A DNA stretch of 64,000 nucleotides from Exilibacterium tricleocarpae (GTDB taxonomy: Bacteria > Pseudomonadota > Gammaproteobacteria > Pseudomonadales > Cellvibrionaceae). The DNA is taken from contig NZ_ML660095.1 of NCBI RefSeq assembly GCF_007004655.1, positions 1 to 64,000 of the forward strand, written 5' to 3'. Positions 7,861 to 16,207 of the stretch are shown piece by piece; positions within the stretch are counted from its first letter, which is position 1, and every line of letters starts with the position of its first letter. The notes below the pieces were generated by a model. It did not search any database and was not told the origin of the DNA. It worked only from the letters and a program-made list of their open reading frames with translations. The position numbers were made by a program, and so were the translations under genes.

Positions 7861-9357
7861 CTAATCGGCTGCCTGTTGCTCGAACAGTCCGACGGAGTGA
7901 CTGCCCGGAATCCGGTACAGCTCGAGGATCTCCGGCTCCGCCGCCAGCGCCTGCTGGTGGTCTATAACCAACTGGTAGCCATCGTCGTCCTTAAAAATAA
8001 CATGATCGGCGGTGTTGTTGCGCAGCAGCTCGCTGAAGCTCTGGAAGTCGCGGATCGGCGTGCCGTTGATGGTGTCCAGAATCCAGTTCTTCCAGTCGTG
8101 GTAGCCCAGGTTCACGTCTGCCGCCAGCACTTTCAACGCCACCACCAGTTCGCGCTGTTGGTTGGAACTCCAGCGGTTGCGGGCATGGAGAAAATCCACC
8201 GGCGCCTTGCTGTGCCAGTCGCGCCCCCAGCGTTTGATCAGGTTCATGTTCAGGGGCACAAAGACGATGCCGCCATAGATATAGTAGCGCGGCACCTGAT
8301 CGAACTGCTCGTTTTGCACCAGGCTGTAACTGGTGAGGCGCTCGCCGGCGGTCAGCTCGATCTCTTTAATCTCGCCGTGGCGGGAGACCGTCAGCTCGAT
8401 CTTGTCGCCGATGTGGTACTGGTCGATGGCGTGCTTGAAATTGGTACGCTGGTCGGGCCGGAACTCGATGGTGCGGTCATCGGCGATGGTAAAACCGTCG
8501 ATGGCGAGAATAACATCATTGACCTGCAACCGGCCGCTGGCGGGGGACTTGTCGAATACCTTGGCGACCAGGGCGCCGGTTTGGTCGCGGTTGAGGTTAT
8601 AGGCGTTTTTCATCGCCGGGCTCTCCAGGTTCTGGGTGCGAAAACCCAGGTCCGGAAAACCGTGGTGGAAGCCGTCGGTCGCGTCTTTAAGTACATGGCG
8701 AATAACGCTGGGTGGCACGAAGTAACCCAGGTTCTCGGCCCGGCCGCTGGTATTGGCCTGCATCACCACGCCGACGATCTTTTGGTCGACGATGACCGGG
8801 CCGCCGCTGTTGCCGGGATTGATCGCCGCGTCTATCTGCCCGGCCAGCAGAAAGGCGCCGCTGTGAGCGTAATACTGGTGTTCCACCCGCGACAGAATAC
8901 CCTTGGTGATACTGAGGGCATTGCCGCCAAACGGGTAACCGAACACGGACACCTCCTGCAGCGGGTCGGGCAGCTTGCCCAATGACAATGGGCGCAGTCC
9001 GTCAAAAAACGTCTTGTCGTCGACTTCGAGAATGGCCAGGTCGGCTTCGTGGGAGATAAATGCCACCCGGGCCAGGTACTTCTTCGGATCGCCGTTTTTC
9101 TGCGCCTGGATATAGCGCGCATCGGCCAGCACATGGGCGTTGGTCAATATTCGCTGGCCCGAGATAACCGCGCCCGAACCGCTCGACTGTTTGGGGTTGA
9201 GCAGGCGCCAGGGAGTAAAGTAGTCCGGCGGGGCCGAGGTGGTGTAGATCTTCACCACCGCGCTTTTCAGCCGTTTTATCTGCCGCTCGGTATCGGCCAT
9301 GGCACTGACGCAGGTCAGTGTTAAAAGGGCGGCAACAATAAGCTGAATTCTCTTCAT
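7861..9357 (-). CDS. Periplasmic S1C serine protease with PDZ-like region
   Basis: 498 aa. Signal peptide 1-21 (cleavage after 'VSAMA'). The Deg/HtrA-type catalytic triad is visible: His in 'ILTNAHVL', Asp in 'ADLAIL', Ser in 'NPGNSGGPVI'. A PDZ-like region follows ('LVAKVFDKSPASGRLQVNDVILAIDGF'), then about 180 residues similar to the C-terminal part of plant-type Deg proteases. Likely trims or degrades envelope proteins. It precedes the DUF4124 gene by 18 nt. Not one of the standard DegP/DegS proteins by length and order, so no symbol is given. Confidence 0.88.
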   Translation of the reverse strand: MKRIQLIVAALLTLTCVSAMADTERQIKRLKSAVVKIYTTSAPPDYFTPWRLLNPKQSSGSGAVISGQRILTNAHVLADARYIQAQKNGDPKKYLARVAFISHEADLAILEVDDKTFFDGLRPLSLGKLPDPLQEVSVFGYPFGGNALSITKGILSRVEHQYYAHSGAFLLAGQIDAAINPGNSGGPVIVDQKIVGVVMQANTSGRAENLGYFVPPSVIRHVLKDATDGFHHGFPDLGFRTQNLESPAMKNAYNLNRDQTGALVAKVFDKSPASGRLQVNDVILAIDGFTIADDRTIEFRPDQRTNFKHAIDQYHIGDKIELTVSRHGEIKEIELTAGERLTSYSLVQNEQFDQVPRYYIYGGIVFVPLNMNLIKRWGRDWHSKAPVDFLHARNRWSSNQQRELVVALKVLAADVNLGYHDWKNWILDTINGTPIRDFQSFSELLRNNTADHVIFKDDDGYQLVIDHQQALAAEPEILELYRIPGSHSVGLFEQQAAD

Positions 9358-9425
9358 CGCAGATCCTTGATTGACAATATGTAATTGAATATAGATTAAT
9401 TATGTGGTTCGGCCGGTCATCGCGG

Positions 9426-9827
9426 CTATTCATCGGCAGTTCCGTGACCCTGTTTGTTGACAAACTGGTGTATCTGGCGGCGCTCCTTTTTGGTCGGCCG
9501 GCGCTCGCGCGGCGGATTGACGCCGCGCTGTGCCTTGCGCTGCTCGGCGCGGGCCTCCCGTGCGGCGATACTCGCCTCAGTCTCGCGGTACAGGGCTGCC
9601 GCCTCGGCGGCGCCGCGACGCTGGTCGGACAGGGCCAGTACCACCACGGTTTTTTCATCCCAACCCTGCCGCAGCGTTATTATTTGATCGACAGCAATAT
9701 CCTTGCTGGGTTTCACTTTGTGGCCGTCGGCGTGCACCTTGCCGCCTTCGATGGCCTGTTTGGCGAGGCTGCGGGTCTTGTAAAAGCGGGCGGCCCATAA
9801 CCATTTGTCGATACGTACTTTTTCCAT
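9426..9827 (-). CDS. hslR: Hsp15, ribosome-associated S4-domain protein
   Basis: 133 aa. An S4 RNA-binding domain at residues 1-60 ('RIDKWLWAARFYKTRSLAKQAIEGGKVHADGHKVKPSKDI') followed by a basic tail. Hsp15 binds 50S subunits carrying stalled nascent chains and helps recycle them. Lies between yrfG and the protease gene; same strand as yrfG, hslO and pckA. Confidence 0.93.
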   Translation of the reverse strand: MEKVRIDKWLWAARFYKTRSLAKQAIEGGKVHADGHKVKPSKDIAVDQIITLRQGWDEKTVVVLALSDQRRGAAEAAALYRETEASIAAREARAEQRKAQRGVNPPRERRPTKKERRQIHQFVNKQGHGTADE

Positions 9828-9870
9828 CGGGCGTCTGTCTTAGGGGTGGCTGTCGTTCGCGCGCCGGCGC

Positions 9871-10545
9871 TCAGTGAGATTGTTCGGGGGCCGGCGGCGG
9901 CATGATTTCGTCGAAATGGTCGATGGCCGGGTATTCGGTGATCTGCCGGTGTTCGCTGCGGCTGTCGGGTTGGTGGATACACAGCAGATGGGCGATGCCG
10001 AAGCGCTCGGCCGAGCGCAGCACCCGCAGTGTGTCGTCGATAAACAGGGTGCGCGCCTTGTCGAAATGCTCCCGCTGCTGCAACTGGTGCCAGAAGGCCT
10101 GGGCCTCCTTGGGTTCCTGGAATTCGTGAGAGGAGATCACCATATCCAGCCAGCGGTCGATGCTGGTGATCTCCAGCTTGATATCCAGGCTCTGGGGGTG
10201 GGCATTGGTGATCAGAATAAGTTTTTTGTCCAGTGCCTGCAGACGCTGGAGAAAGTCGCTGACAAAGGGGCGCACCTGGATTTTGTCTTTGACTTCGTGC
10301 TTCAGCTTGACGATGTCGATTTTCAGAAAGTCGCTCCAGTGCTCCAGACAATACCACTGCAGGGTACCCTCATGGGCCCGGTATTGAGCCGCCAGTTGTC
10401 GATGGGCGGTGTCCAGGTCGACACCGTGGGCCTCGGCGTAGCGCCTGGGCAGATGGGTCAGCCAGAAGTAGTTATCGAAATGCAGGTCCAGCAGGGTGCC
10501 ATCCATATCCAGGAGCACGGTGTCTATATGTTGCCAATCTATCAT
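9871..10545 (-). CDS. yrfG: GMP/IMP nucleotidase (HAD superfamily)
   Basis: 224 aa from the ATG at 10545; an upstream in-frame ATG at 10572 would add nine residues, but the shorter form matches the family length. HAD motif I is 'LLDMDGTLLDL', motif II 'LITNA', motif III/IV '...EPKEAQAFW...LFIDDT'. 'FDNYFWLTHLPRRYAEAHG' matches YrfG specifically. It dephosphorylates purine nucleotides in the cytoplasm. It heads the yrfG-hslR cluster and is divergent from cysQ. Confidence 0.88.
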   Translation of the reverse strand: MIDWQHIDTVLLDMDGTLLDLHFDNYFWLTHLPRRYAEAHGVDLDTAHRQLAAQYRAHEGTLQWYCLEHWSDFLKIDIVKLKHEVKDKIQVRPFVSDFLQRLQALDKKLILITNAHPQSLDIKLEITSIDRWLDMVISSHEFQEPKEAQAFWHQLQQREHFDKARTLFIDDTLRVLRSAERFGIAHLLCIHQPDSRSEHRQITEYPAIDHFDEIMPPPAPEQSH

Positions 10546-10712
10546 TTGCTTGTTGTGCCCTAAACTTTCCATGGTCGCATTCCGCTGAGGGTGCGCGGTC
10601 CGGGTGCCGGTGTGGCAGGGTGATTATCAACAAGCATTGTGCTAAATACCAGCCTCTCTATAATAGCCGTCCCGATCTTGCCCCCCGGCCCCGATCCGCA
10701 CAGGAACCTCCG

Positions 10713-11537
10713 ATGACTGATACGGCCCTGATAAACCAGGTCATACAACTCTGCCACCGCGCCGGCGAGGCGATTCTCGACGTCTATAACCACAGTGCGG
10801 GCTTCGATATCGATACCAAGGCTGACGACTCACCGGTCACCGAGGCCGATCTCGCCGCCCACCGCATCCTCGAGTCCGGTCTCAGCGAGTTGCTGGCAGG
10901 CGTGCCTGTGTTGTCGGAGGAGTCCAGTCTGCCGCCGTTCGCCGAGCGCTCCCGCTGGCAGCGTTACTGGATTGTCGATCCGCTCGACGGCACCAAGGAG
11001 TTTATCAATCGCAATGGCGAGTTTACGGTGAATGTCGCGCTGATCGAAGCGGGCCGGCCGGTGCTCGGCGTGGTGTATGTACCGACTACCGGTGTCACCT
11101 ACGGCGGCGCCGATGGACCGGGCGCTTTTAAAGAAGTGGACGGTAACAGGCAGGCCATCGCTGTGCGCTCAATCGAGGCCCGCCGCAGTGCCGGTCTGCC
11201 CGTGTCGGTAGTAGCCAGTCGCCGTCACGGTGCCAGTGCCGTGGATCAATTGCTCGATAAGATAGCCGCCGCCTTTGGTCCGGTTGAGACCACCAGTATG
11301 GGCAGCTCCCTGAAACTCTGCCTGGTGGCGGAGGGGGCGGCGGATATATACCCGCGCCTGGCGCTGACATCAGAGTGGGATACCGCCGCCGCCCAGGCAG
11401 TGGTGGAGTGTGCCGGTGGCCTGGTGGTGGATACTGACTTCGCGATTTTGCGCTACAACACAAAAAAGGACATATTAAATCCGTTTTTCTACGTTTTTGG
11501 GGATAAAGACGTGGACTGGCGTGGGATTCTTAGCTAG
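10713..11537 (+). CDS. cysQ: 3'(2'),5'-bisphosphate nucleotidase CysQ
   Basis: 274 aa. Removes the 3' phosphate of PAP made during sulfate assimilation. Inositol-monophosphatase fold motifs: 'DDSPVTEADLAAH', metal site 'EES' and 'WIVDPLDGTKEF', and 'TSEWDTAAAQAVVECAGG' near the C terminus. The start at 10713 has AGGA at 10702-10705; a longer frame from 10620 has no ribosome site. Divergent from yrfG, as in pseudomonads. Confidence 0.94.
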   Translation: MTDTALINQVIQLCHRAGEAILDVYNHSAGFDIDTKADDSPVTEADLAAHRILESGLSELLAGVPVLSEESSLPPFAERSRWQRYWIVDPLDGTKEFINRNGEFTVNVALIEAGRPVLGVVYVPTTGVTYGGADGPGAFKEVDGNRQAIAVRSIEARRSAGLPVSVVASRRHGASAVDQLLDKIAAAFGPVETTSMGSSLKLCLVAEGAADIYPRLALTSEWDTAAAQAVVECAGGLVVDTDFAILRYNTKKDILNPFFYVFGDKDVDWRGILS

Positions 11538-11797
11538 GGTAGAGAGCCGGGTCGGAGTTGTGTCAGCTGACTCTCGATGGGTTTTATGGTCGTTTAGATG
11601 TCGTTTAACAGGTGTTTGATGGTCATTTGATAGCTGTTTGTGATAGCTGTTTGACAGTTATCAGGTGTCGCCAGACGTTGTTTACAGTGGTGTGAAAGTT
11701 TTATAAATCAGGCGTTTGAAGCGCGGGCCGCTTGCCTGTGTCAATATATTGACTATGCTTCGAACTGAGATAACTGCATTACCTCCAGAGGTATAAG

Positions 11798-12010
11798 ATG
11801 CGACGTTTACGGGCGGAACACGTTGGTGTGAGCTTTCAGAGCATTAACCAGGTCAAAGAGCAGTTGATTCGCGAAATCACCAATCTGGAGCGCCAGCTCG
11901 AGCATATGCGGGTCAACGACGATACCGTCAACTTTTCTATGGTCCAGACTTACAAGGAAATGATCCACTCGCGCCGGGAAATGATGGCGCACCTGCCGCG
12001 CAGCACCTGA
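11798..12010 (+). CDS. Small helical protein of unknown function
   Basis: 70 aa with an AGAGG ribosome site 7 nt before the ATG. The sequence is mostly amphipathic helix ('INQVKEQLIREITNLERQLEHMR') and probably forms a coiled coil. No cysteine, signal or membrane segment. I do not recognise a family. Strong start signals and compact composition make it more than a chance frame. Confidence 0.6.
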   Translation: MRRLRAEHVGVSFQSINQVKEQLIREITNLERQLEHMRVNDDTVNFSMVQTYKEMIHSRREMMAHLPRST

Positions 12011-12225
12011 GCAACGGCAGGCTCGGTCCGGCCTGGTCGGCAGTCCCAATCCCATGGGCAAGCGTTCGCCTGCCTTAGTTTCCCGCCACTGGCGTTGATT
12101 GTGTGGCACCCGGCTTTCCCTCATCTGCTCCTTTGGTTCCCGTCGCTGCCATTGATGTCAGCAGGTCGAGGCTCCAGGGTTTTGCCGAGGCGGGATTGAT
12201 CAATCGGGCCGTCCTGTTGGGCGTC

Positions 12226-12666
12226 CTACCACTCTCCCGTGTTGGGCATCGACTGCCAGGGCTCAGCGGGCGGCAGCGAATCGCCTTTTTGCAGTAATTC
12301 TATCGAGATACCGTCCGGCGAGCGGATAAAAGCCATATGGCCATCCCTGGGTGGGCGGTTAATGGTCACGCCGGCCTGTTGCAGGCGTTCACAGAGGGCG
12401 TAGATATCGTCTACCCGGTAGGCCAGGTGGCCGAAGTTACGCCCGCCGGTGTAGGTTTCGGGGTCCCAGTTGTAAGTGAGTTCCACCATGGGGGCATGTT
12501 TCTCGCGGGCGCTCTCGGCGTCGCCGGGGGCGGCCAGAAAGACCAGGGTAAAGCGTCCGCTTTCGCTGTCTTTACGGCTGATTTCCACCAGTCCCAACTG
12601 GTCGCAGTAGAAATCCAGGGCTTGTTCGAGATTGGCGACCCGCACCATTGTGTGAAGGTATTGCAT
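12226..12666 (-). CDS. gloA: Lactoylglutathione lyase (glyoxalase I)
   Basis: 146 aa. Converts the methylglyoxal-glutathione adduct to S-lactoylglutathione. The metal ligands fit GloA: His in 'YLHTMVRV', Glu in 'VELTYNW', His in 'NFGHLAYRV', Glu in 'ISIELL'. Motif '[10 protein letters not shown]' opens the fold. Slightly longer C-terminal tail ([15 protein letters not shown]) than E. coli GloA, as in Pseudomonas forms. Confidence 0.94.
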   Translation of the reverse strand: MQYLHTMVRVANLEQALDFYCDQLGLVEISRKDSESGRFTLVFLAAPGDAESAREKHAPMVELTYNWDPETYTGGRNFGHLAYRVDDIYALCERLQQAGVTINRPPRDGHMAFIRSPDGISIELLQKGDSLPPAEPWQSMPNTGEW

Positions 12667-12960
12667 ATGAGGCTCCTTAAGATACAGGTAAGAGGGGCAG
12701 GTAACTGCGTGCGCACATTTTAAGGGCTATGTGGTCCGACTACCAAACCTCCGGACATGTAAAGACTATATGGCTGTCCACAAGTTCTCGCCTGTGACAT
12801 CGTTGTTTTCACGTTGTTAACCGCCCGGTAAGCGATGTCGGATTTGCCAGACGGCCGGATGTTTACAACCTAAGCGGGGCAGGTATTGCCAATGATCCGC
12901 AAGAGCCGGTCAAACGTATAACCCTGGCTGGTTTGAATAGTGAAGTCGGAGATCATCAAT

Positions 12961-13143
12961 ATGTTTGGCCTTTTTTCCTCCAATCCTGTCAAAAAACTCA
13001 ATAAACGCTATCACGTATTGTTACGGGAGGCGATGGAAGCCCAGCGCTCGGGCGATATTCGTCTCTACTCCGAATTGAGCGAAAAAGCCGATTTCACTCT
13101 GAAGGAGATTGAGAAGGCGAAAGAGGGTACGCCCGAAAAGTGA
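12961..13143 (+). CDS. Small DUF6435-like protein
   Basis: 60 aa. Begins 'MFGLFSSNPVKKLNKRYHVLLREAMEAQRSGDIR' and continues 'YSELSEKAD...KEIEK', the pattern I associate with the short DUF6435 family (from memory). A GGAG site ends 9 nt before the ATG at 12961, so this start is preferred to the GTG at 12940. Cytoplasmic, helical, function unknown. Confidence 0.75.
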   Translation: MFGLFSSNPVKKLNKRYHVLLREAMEAQRSGDIRLYSELSEKADFTLKEIEKAKEGTPEK

Positions 13144-13383
13144 TTGAGAGGCTTGGCCAGCCCCCACTATCTCGTCACTACTGCGGGCAGCACACCAAAC
13201 CCTCCACCGCAAAGCGGCCATTTAGATGAGAATCGACCCTTGCCAAAGGAGGCGTTCCGCTTTCGCACAGATAGCCGGGGCTGTGTATTCTGCCGTCGCC
13301 GATGTCACCAATGACCAAGCCACCCATTTCGTCGCACTAAAACGGCCCGTCCCCAGTAGTCCACACTCTTTTACGAAAGATGT

Positions 13384-13863
13384 TTACCAAGACGAAGTGC
13401 CGGGCGCACCTTTAAATGGACCCTCGATATTGCTTGTAATCCAACCGCCGTAAAAATCCCCGGCTTGCGCAATGACCTGTTCTTCATTGACAAAGCAGGC
13501 ATCGACTTTCGAGGCGTAAAAGCTCACATGGTCTTTGATAGCTGAAAAGGTCGATGAAGGCTGTTGGTAAGTCCATGCCCCACGCATAATCACTTTGCCA
13601 TTGATCTGCAGATCGAAATAGCTGGCAATTCCCTTCCATTCACAAAATGTTTGATGGTCGTTTTCCTTCAGTATATCCATATTGACATCTTGTGGTGGGA
13701 AGTAGTAAGTGGGCGGGTGTGATGTCTCCAGTGTGCGATAAGCGTGTGTCGTGCGCGCGAGAATCAGGCCGTCATGTTTGACCGTCAAGGCACCTTTGAA
13801 AGGTTCGCATATGGCGGGCCTGGGGTAGTCCCACACATTTTCCCGTTTCGATACTTTTGTCAT
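13384..13863 (-). CDS. DUF427 domain-containing protein
   Basis: 159 aa. DUF427 marks: 'VWDYPRPAICEPFKGALTVKHDGLILARTTHAYRTLETSHPPTYYFPPQDV', 'CEWKGIASYFDL', and 'AWTYQQPSSTFSAIKDHVSFYASKVDAC'. A soluble beta-rich domain of unknown activity, often found near light-response or photolyase genes. Here it follows the cryptochrome and the small Cys-rich gene on the same strand. Confidence 0.88.
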   Translation of the reverse strand: MTKVSKRENVWDYPRPAICEPFKGALTVKHDGLILARTTHAYRTLETSHPPTYYFPPQDVNMDILKENDHQTFCEWKGIASYFDLQINGKVIMRGAWTYQQPSSTFSAIKDHVSFYASKVDACFVNEEQVIAQAGDFYGGWITSNIEGPFKGAPGTSSW

Positions 13864-14030
13864 CGGATGACCTATGTCGAGTTGATGGTATGCGATTTGA
13901 ACGTATCACGACGGCCCAAATCGTGCTGGTTGGCATCTCCTCCTGCGAAAATAGCTGTTGCAGGTATTGTAGAGTAGGGCTTGTGGCTAACACAGAACCC
14001 CTTGTCCTAATTGAATTTTTCCTTGCACAT

Positions 14031-14240
14031 TTAACTTTTGCCGGTCTTGTGGTCATGTGCCGTAGGATTTCCCCGCAGACTTATATTTTCTGTCAACGAA
14101 AGATTATCCAGTCGCCAAGGTTTACCGTTACAAGTGTCATAGTTCTTACAGTCCGCCGTGCATCCCCTGCAGGGCAGTCTTGTATTCGGGTAACGATTAT
14201 GCTTAGAAATGTTACCACCGGTATTGTAGTGCTCTGGCAT
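14031..14240 (-). CDS. Small Cys-rich protein downstream of the cryptochrome
   Basis: 69 aa. Four cysteines occur in 'PCRGCTADCKNYDTCNGKPWRL' (CxxCx3Cx5C), spaced like a small metal or Fe-S site. The start codon lies 6 nt past the cryptochrome stop, which suggests translational coupling. The flanking sequence is neither a repeat nor another gene. I do not recognise the family; the compact Cys motif and tight spacing are the support. Confidence 0.5.
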   Translation of the reverse strand: MPEHYNTGGNISKHNRYPNTRLPCRGCTADCKNYDTCNGKPWRLDNLSLTENISLRGNPTAHDHKTGKS

Positions 14241-14246
14241 ATTGAT

Positions 14247-15614
14247 TCACCGTAATGACTCGCTGTTAATTATCGGCCAGTCGGCCGCGTCGACAGAATC
14301 CAATGAGGTAGCGCCGGTCTCGCCACGCCACTTCGCAATAAACCTCTTGTCCGGGTCGTAAAGCTTGGTTTGTTTTTCAATATCAAAATGTCGCTTGCCT
14401 CGCGGGTCGGTGCCAACCCCCGCCAGGTACTGCCAATTCCCCCAGTTTACTGCCACATCATAATCTACCAACTGCTGCTCAAAGTAAGCCGCACCGTAGC
14501 GCCAGTCCAGATCGAGTTCGTTGACAAAGCAGCTGGCCACAATTTGGCGGCCACGGTTTGACATATAGCCTGTGGCGTTGAGTTGTTTCATACAGGCGTT
14601 CACGAGTGGGAAAGGTGTATTGCCTTGACACCAGCGCTGGAAGCGCTCCGGGTAGAAGGAAGTGAGAACTTTTTTGCGGCTGATTCCGTGGAGAGTAAAA
14701 AGCGTTGCCTGATGCGCATGGGCAAGCCACTGAAAGTACTCACGCCACAGCAATTCAAATTGTATCCAGTAGGTGGATTCGTTAGCCTCGACTCCGCTCT
14801 CATAGTGTCGGAGTGCACTGAGGATCTGTCTTGCCGAAAGGCTGCCGTTCGCCAGCCAGGGTGAAAATTTCGTCGAATTTTCCCAGCCATCGAGGGCGTT
14901 TCTTACCTGTTTGTAAGAACTTGGCAGGCGCGTTCCGAAGTATCTGGACAGGTGTCTGTGCCCTTCGTTTGCGCCACCCTTAAACACCTCCGATTTACTT
15001 TCCCCCGCAGCCGAAGGCAATTTCGTCAGGGTCCGGTCGTTAACTCGAGGTGGAGGCGGAAGCTGTATTACTGCGCAGAGGTCTTCGCCGTTATTTAAAG
15101 GCTCGATAAGTTTTCGAAACTTGGAAAAAGTTGCGGGTAACCCCGAAAGAGCAAAAGGTAACGATGCCGCTGTAAACAGCGTATGAGTGGCAAGCTCTTC
15201 AAAGTGCAGGAACTGGTAGCGCCTTTGCAGAGTCTGCCAGAGTCCATTTTCGTAGAACCCGGCGTTTTGACTGCGAAACAGTCCATCAACGTCGTACTGC
15301 GAGATTAACTGCGCCAGGGCATCGAGTGGTGATTGGTAAATGATAAGCAGGTCTTGCCCAAGACCTTCAAGTGAGTGTTTTAAGTCAACCAGCGTCTGAT
15401 ATAAGAATCGCCAGCGGTGATCGCCCAGTGGTCTCAGGCCATACCTGTTGGGCGTGAACCAGGAGGGATCGACCACATAGCAGCAGAGCAATTGGCTCGT
15501 TCTTTCAGCGGCTCGTGAAAGTGCGCGATTGTCCTCGATACGAAGATCGTTAGTGAACCAGTATATGCCGGTCCTCAATTTCGGTTCGTTGCCCCGTGGT
15601 TGGTTGTCCGCCAT
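14247..15614 (-). CDS. DASH-family cryptochrome / single-strand photolyase
   Basis: 455 aa. N-terminal photolyase alpha/beta domain begins 'TGIYWFTNDLRIEDNRALSRA'; the FAD domain has 'SPWLANGSLSARQIL', 'FELLWREYFQWLA' and 'MKQLNATGYMSNRGRQIVASCFVNELDLDWRYGAAYFE', ending 'WGNWQYLAGVGTDPRGKRHF'. The GTDPRG segment and NGYMSNRGRQ are DASH-type. Such proteins use FAD and MTHF to repair pyrimidine dimers in single-stranded or looped DNA. The intergenic stretch 15615-15914 shows no gene. Confidence 0.93.
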   Translation of the reverse strand: MADNQPRGNEPKLRTGIYWFTNDLRIEDNRALSRAAERTSQLLCCYVVDPSWFTPNRYGLRPLGDHRWRFLYQTLVDLKHSLEGLGQDLLIIYQSPLDALAQLISQYDVDGLFRSQNAGFYENGLWQTLQRRYQFLHFEELATHTLFTAASLPFALSGLPATFSKFRKLIEPLNNGEDLCAVIQLPPPPRVNDRTLTKLPSAAGESKSEVFKGGANEGHRHLSRYFGTRLPSSYKQVRNALDGWENSTKFSPWLANGSLSARQILSALRHYESGVEANESTYWIQFELLWREYFQWLAHAHQATLFTLHGISRKKVLTSFYPERFQRWCQGNTPFPLVNACMKQLNATGYMSNRGRQIVASCFVNELDLDWRYGAAYFEQQLVDYDVAVNWGNWQYLAGVGTDPRGKRHFDIEKQTKLYDPDKRFIAKWRGETGATSLDSVDAADWPIINSESLR

Positions 15615-15914
15615 GTATCAGACCTGTCTGACCACTTTGGTTGCCGGCCAGGAGCCGATCTCGATTGCAGCGGTACTATTCGCCACTTTTCTCTGCTTGG
15701 GCATATAAAACATAAAGTTAACCTACAGGGCGTTAGTAGTTCGACGTCTCTTGGTGCCTGGATCATCGTCACTTAGGTTACAAAGATCTTTGTATACGTC
15801 ACTAATGTCTATTTGGTTCGCTTCAGGTCGGATACATTTGTATGCAAGTGAGTCACCGCCTTCTGGATGCCAGCGACCACAGGGAGGAAGGTAAGGAGTT
15901 TGGAGTGTTCGGGG

Positions 15915-16169
15915 TCAAGTGTTCAGGGTTAAAGTAAAAACCAAGATTTGAGACCAGAGTGGAATGGCGCGCGCTTTGGGTATCTGCTTTCGCTTGAGTC
16001 GGTGCCATTCGGGCCAGAGTAAAAACCCATAGTTGGGAGTATCCGGTTCCGCCACCATGTCGGCTGAAAAGCTCTCAACATATCATCCATGGGTAACAAT
16101 TGCCGGGCGCCCCTTGTCATCGACGGCGGTATGCGGCGTATACATGTCGGCTCTATAAAGGCGCGGCAT
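15915..16169 (-). pseudogene. Unrecognised small gene with an in-frame TGA
   Basis: A start at 16169 is preceded by a GAGG ribosome site. It reads 28 codons ('MPRLYRADMYTPHTAVDDKG...') to a TGA at 16083-16085. The same frame then stays open for another 55 codons ('YVESFSADMVAEPDTPNYGF...') to 15915. Both halves have protein-like composition. It follows the aldehyde dehydrogenase by 38 nt on the same strand. It could be a broken distal gene of that operon or chance; I do not recognise the family. Confidence 0.4.
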
Positions 16170-16207
16170 AGCACCTCGTAGAATGATTATTCAATCGGCG
16201 GGGATTC

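Noticed and set aside
7327-8985. Long plus-strand frame (552 codons) across the DUF4124 and protease genes
   Set aside because: It is antisense to two genes with clear signal peptides and catalytic motifs, and crosses their gap without a ribosome site.
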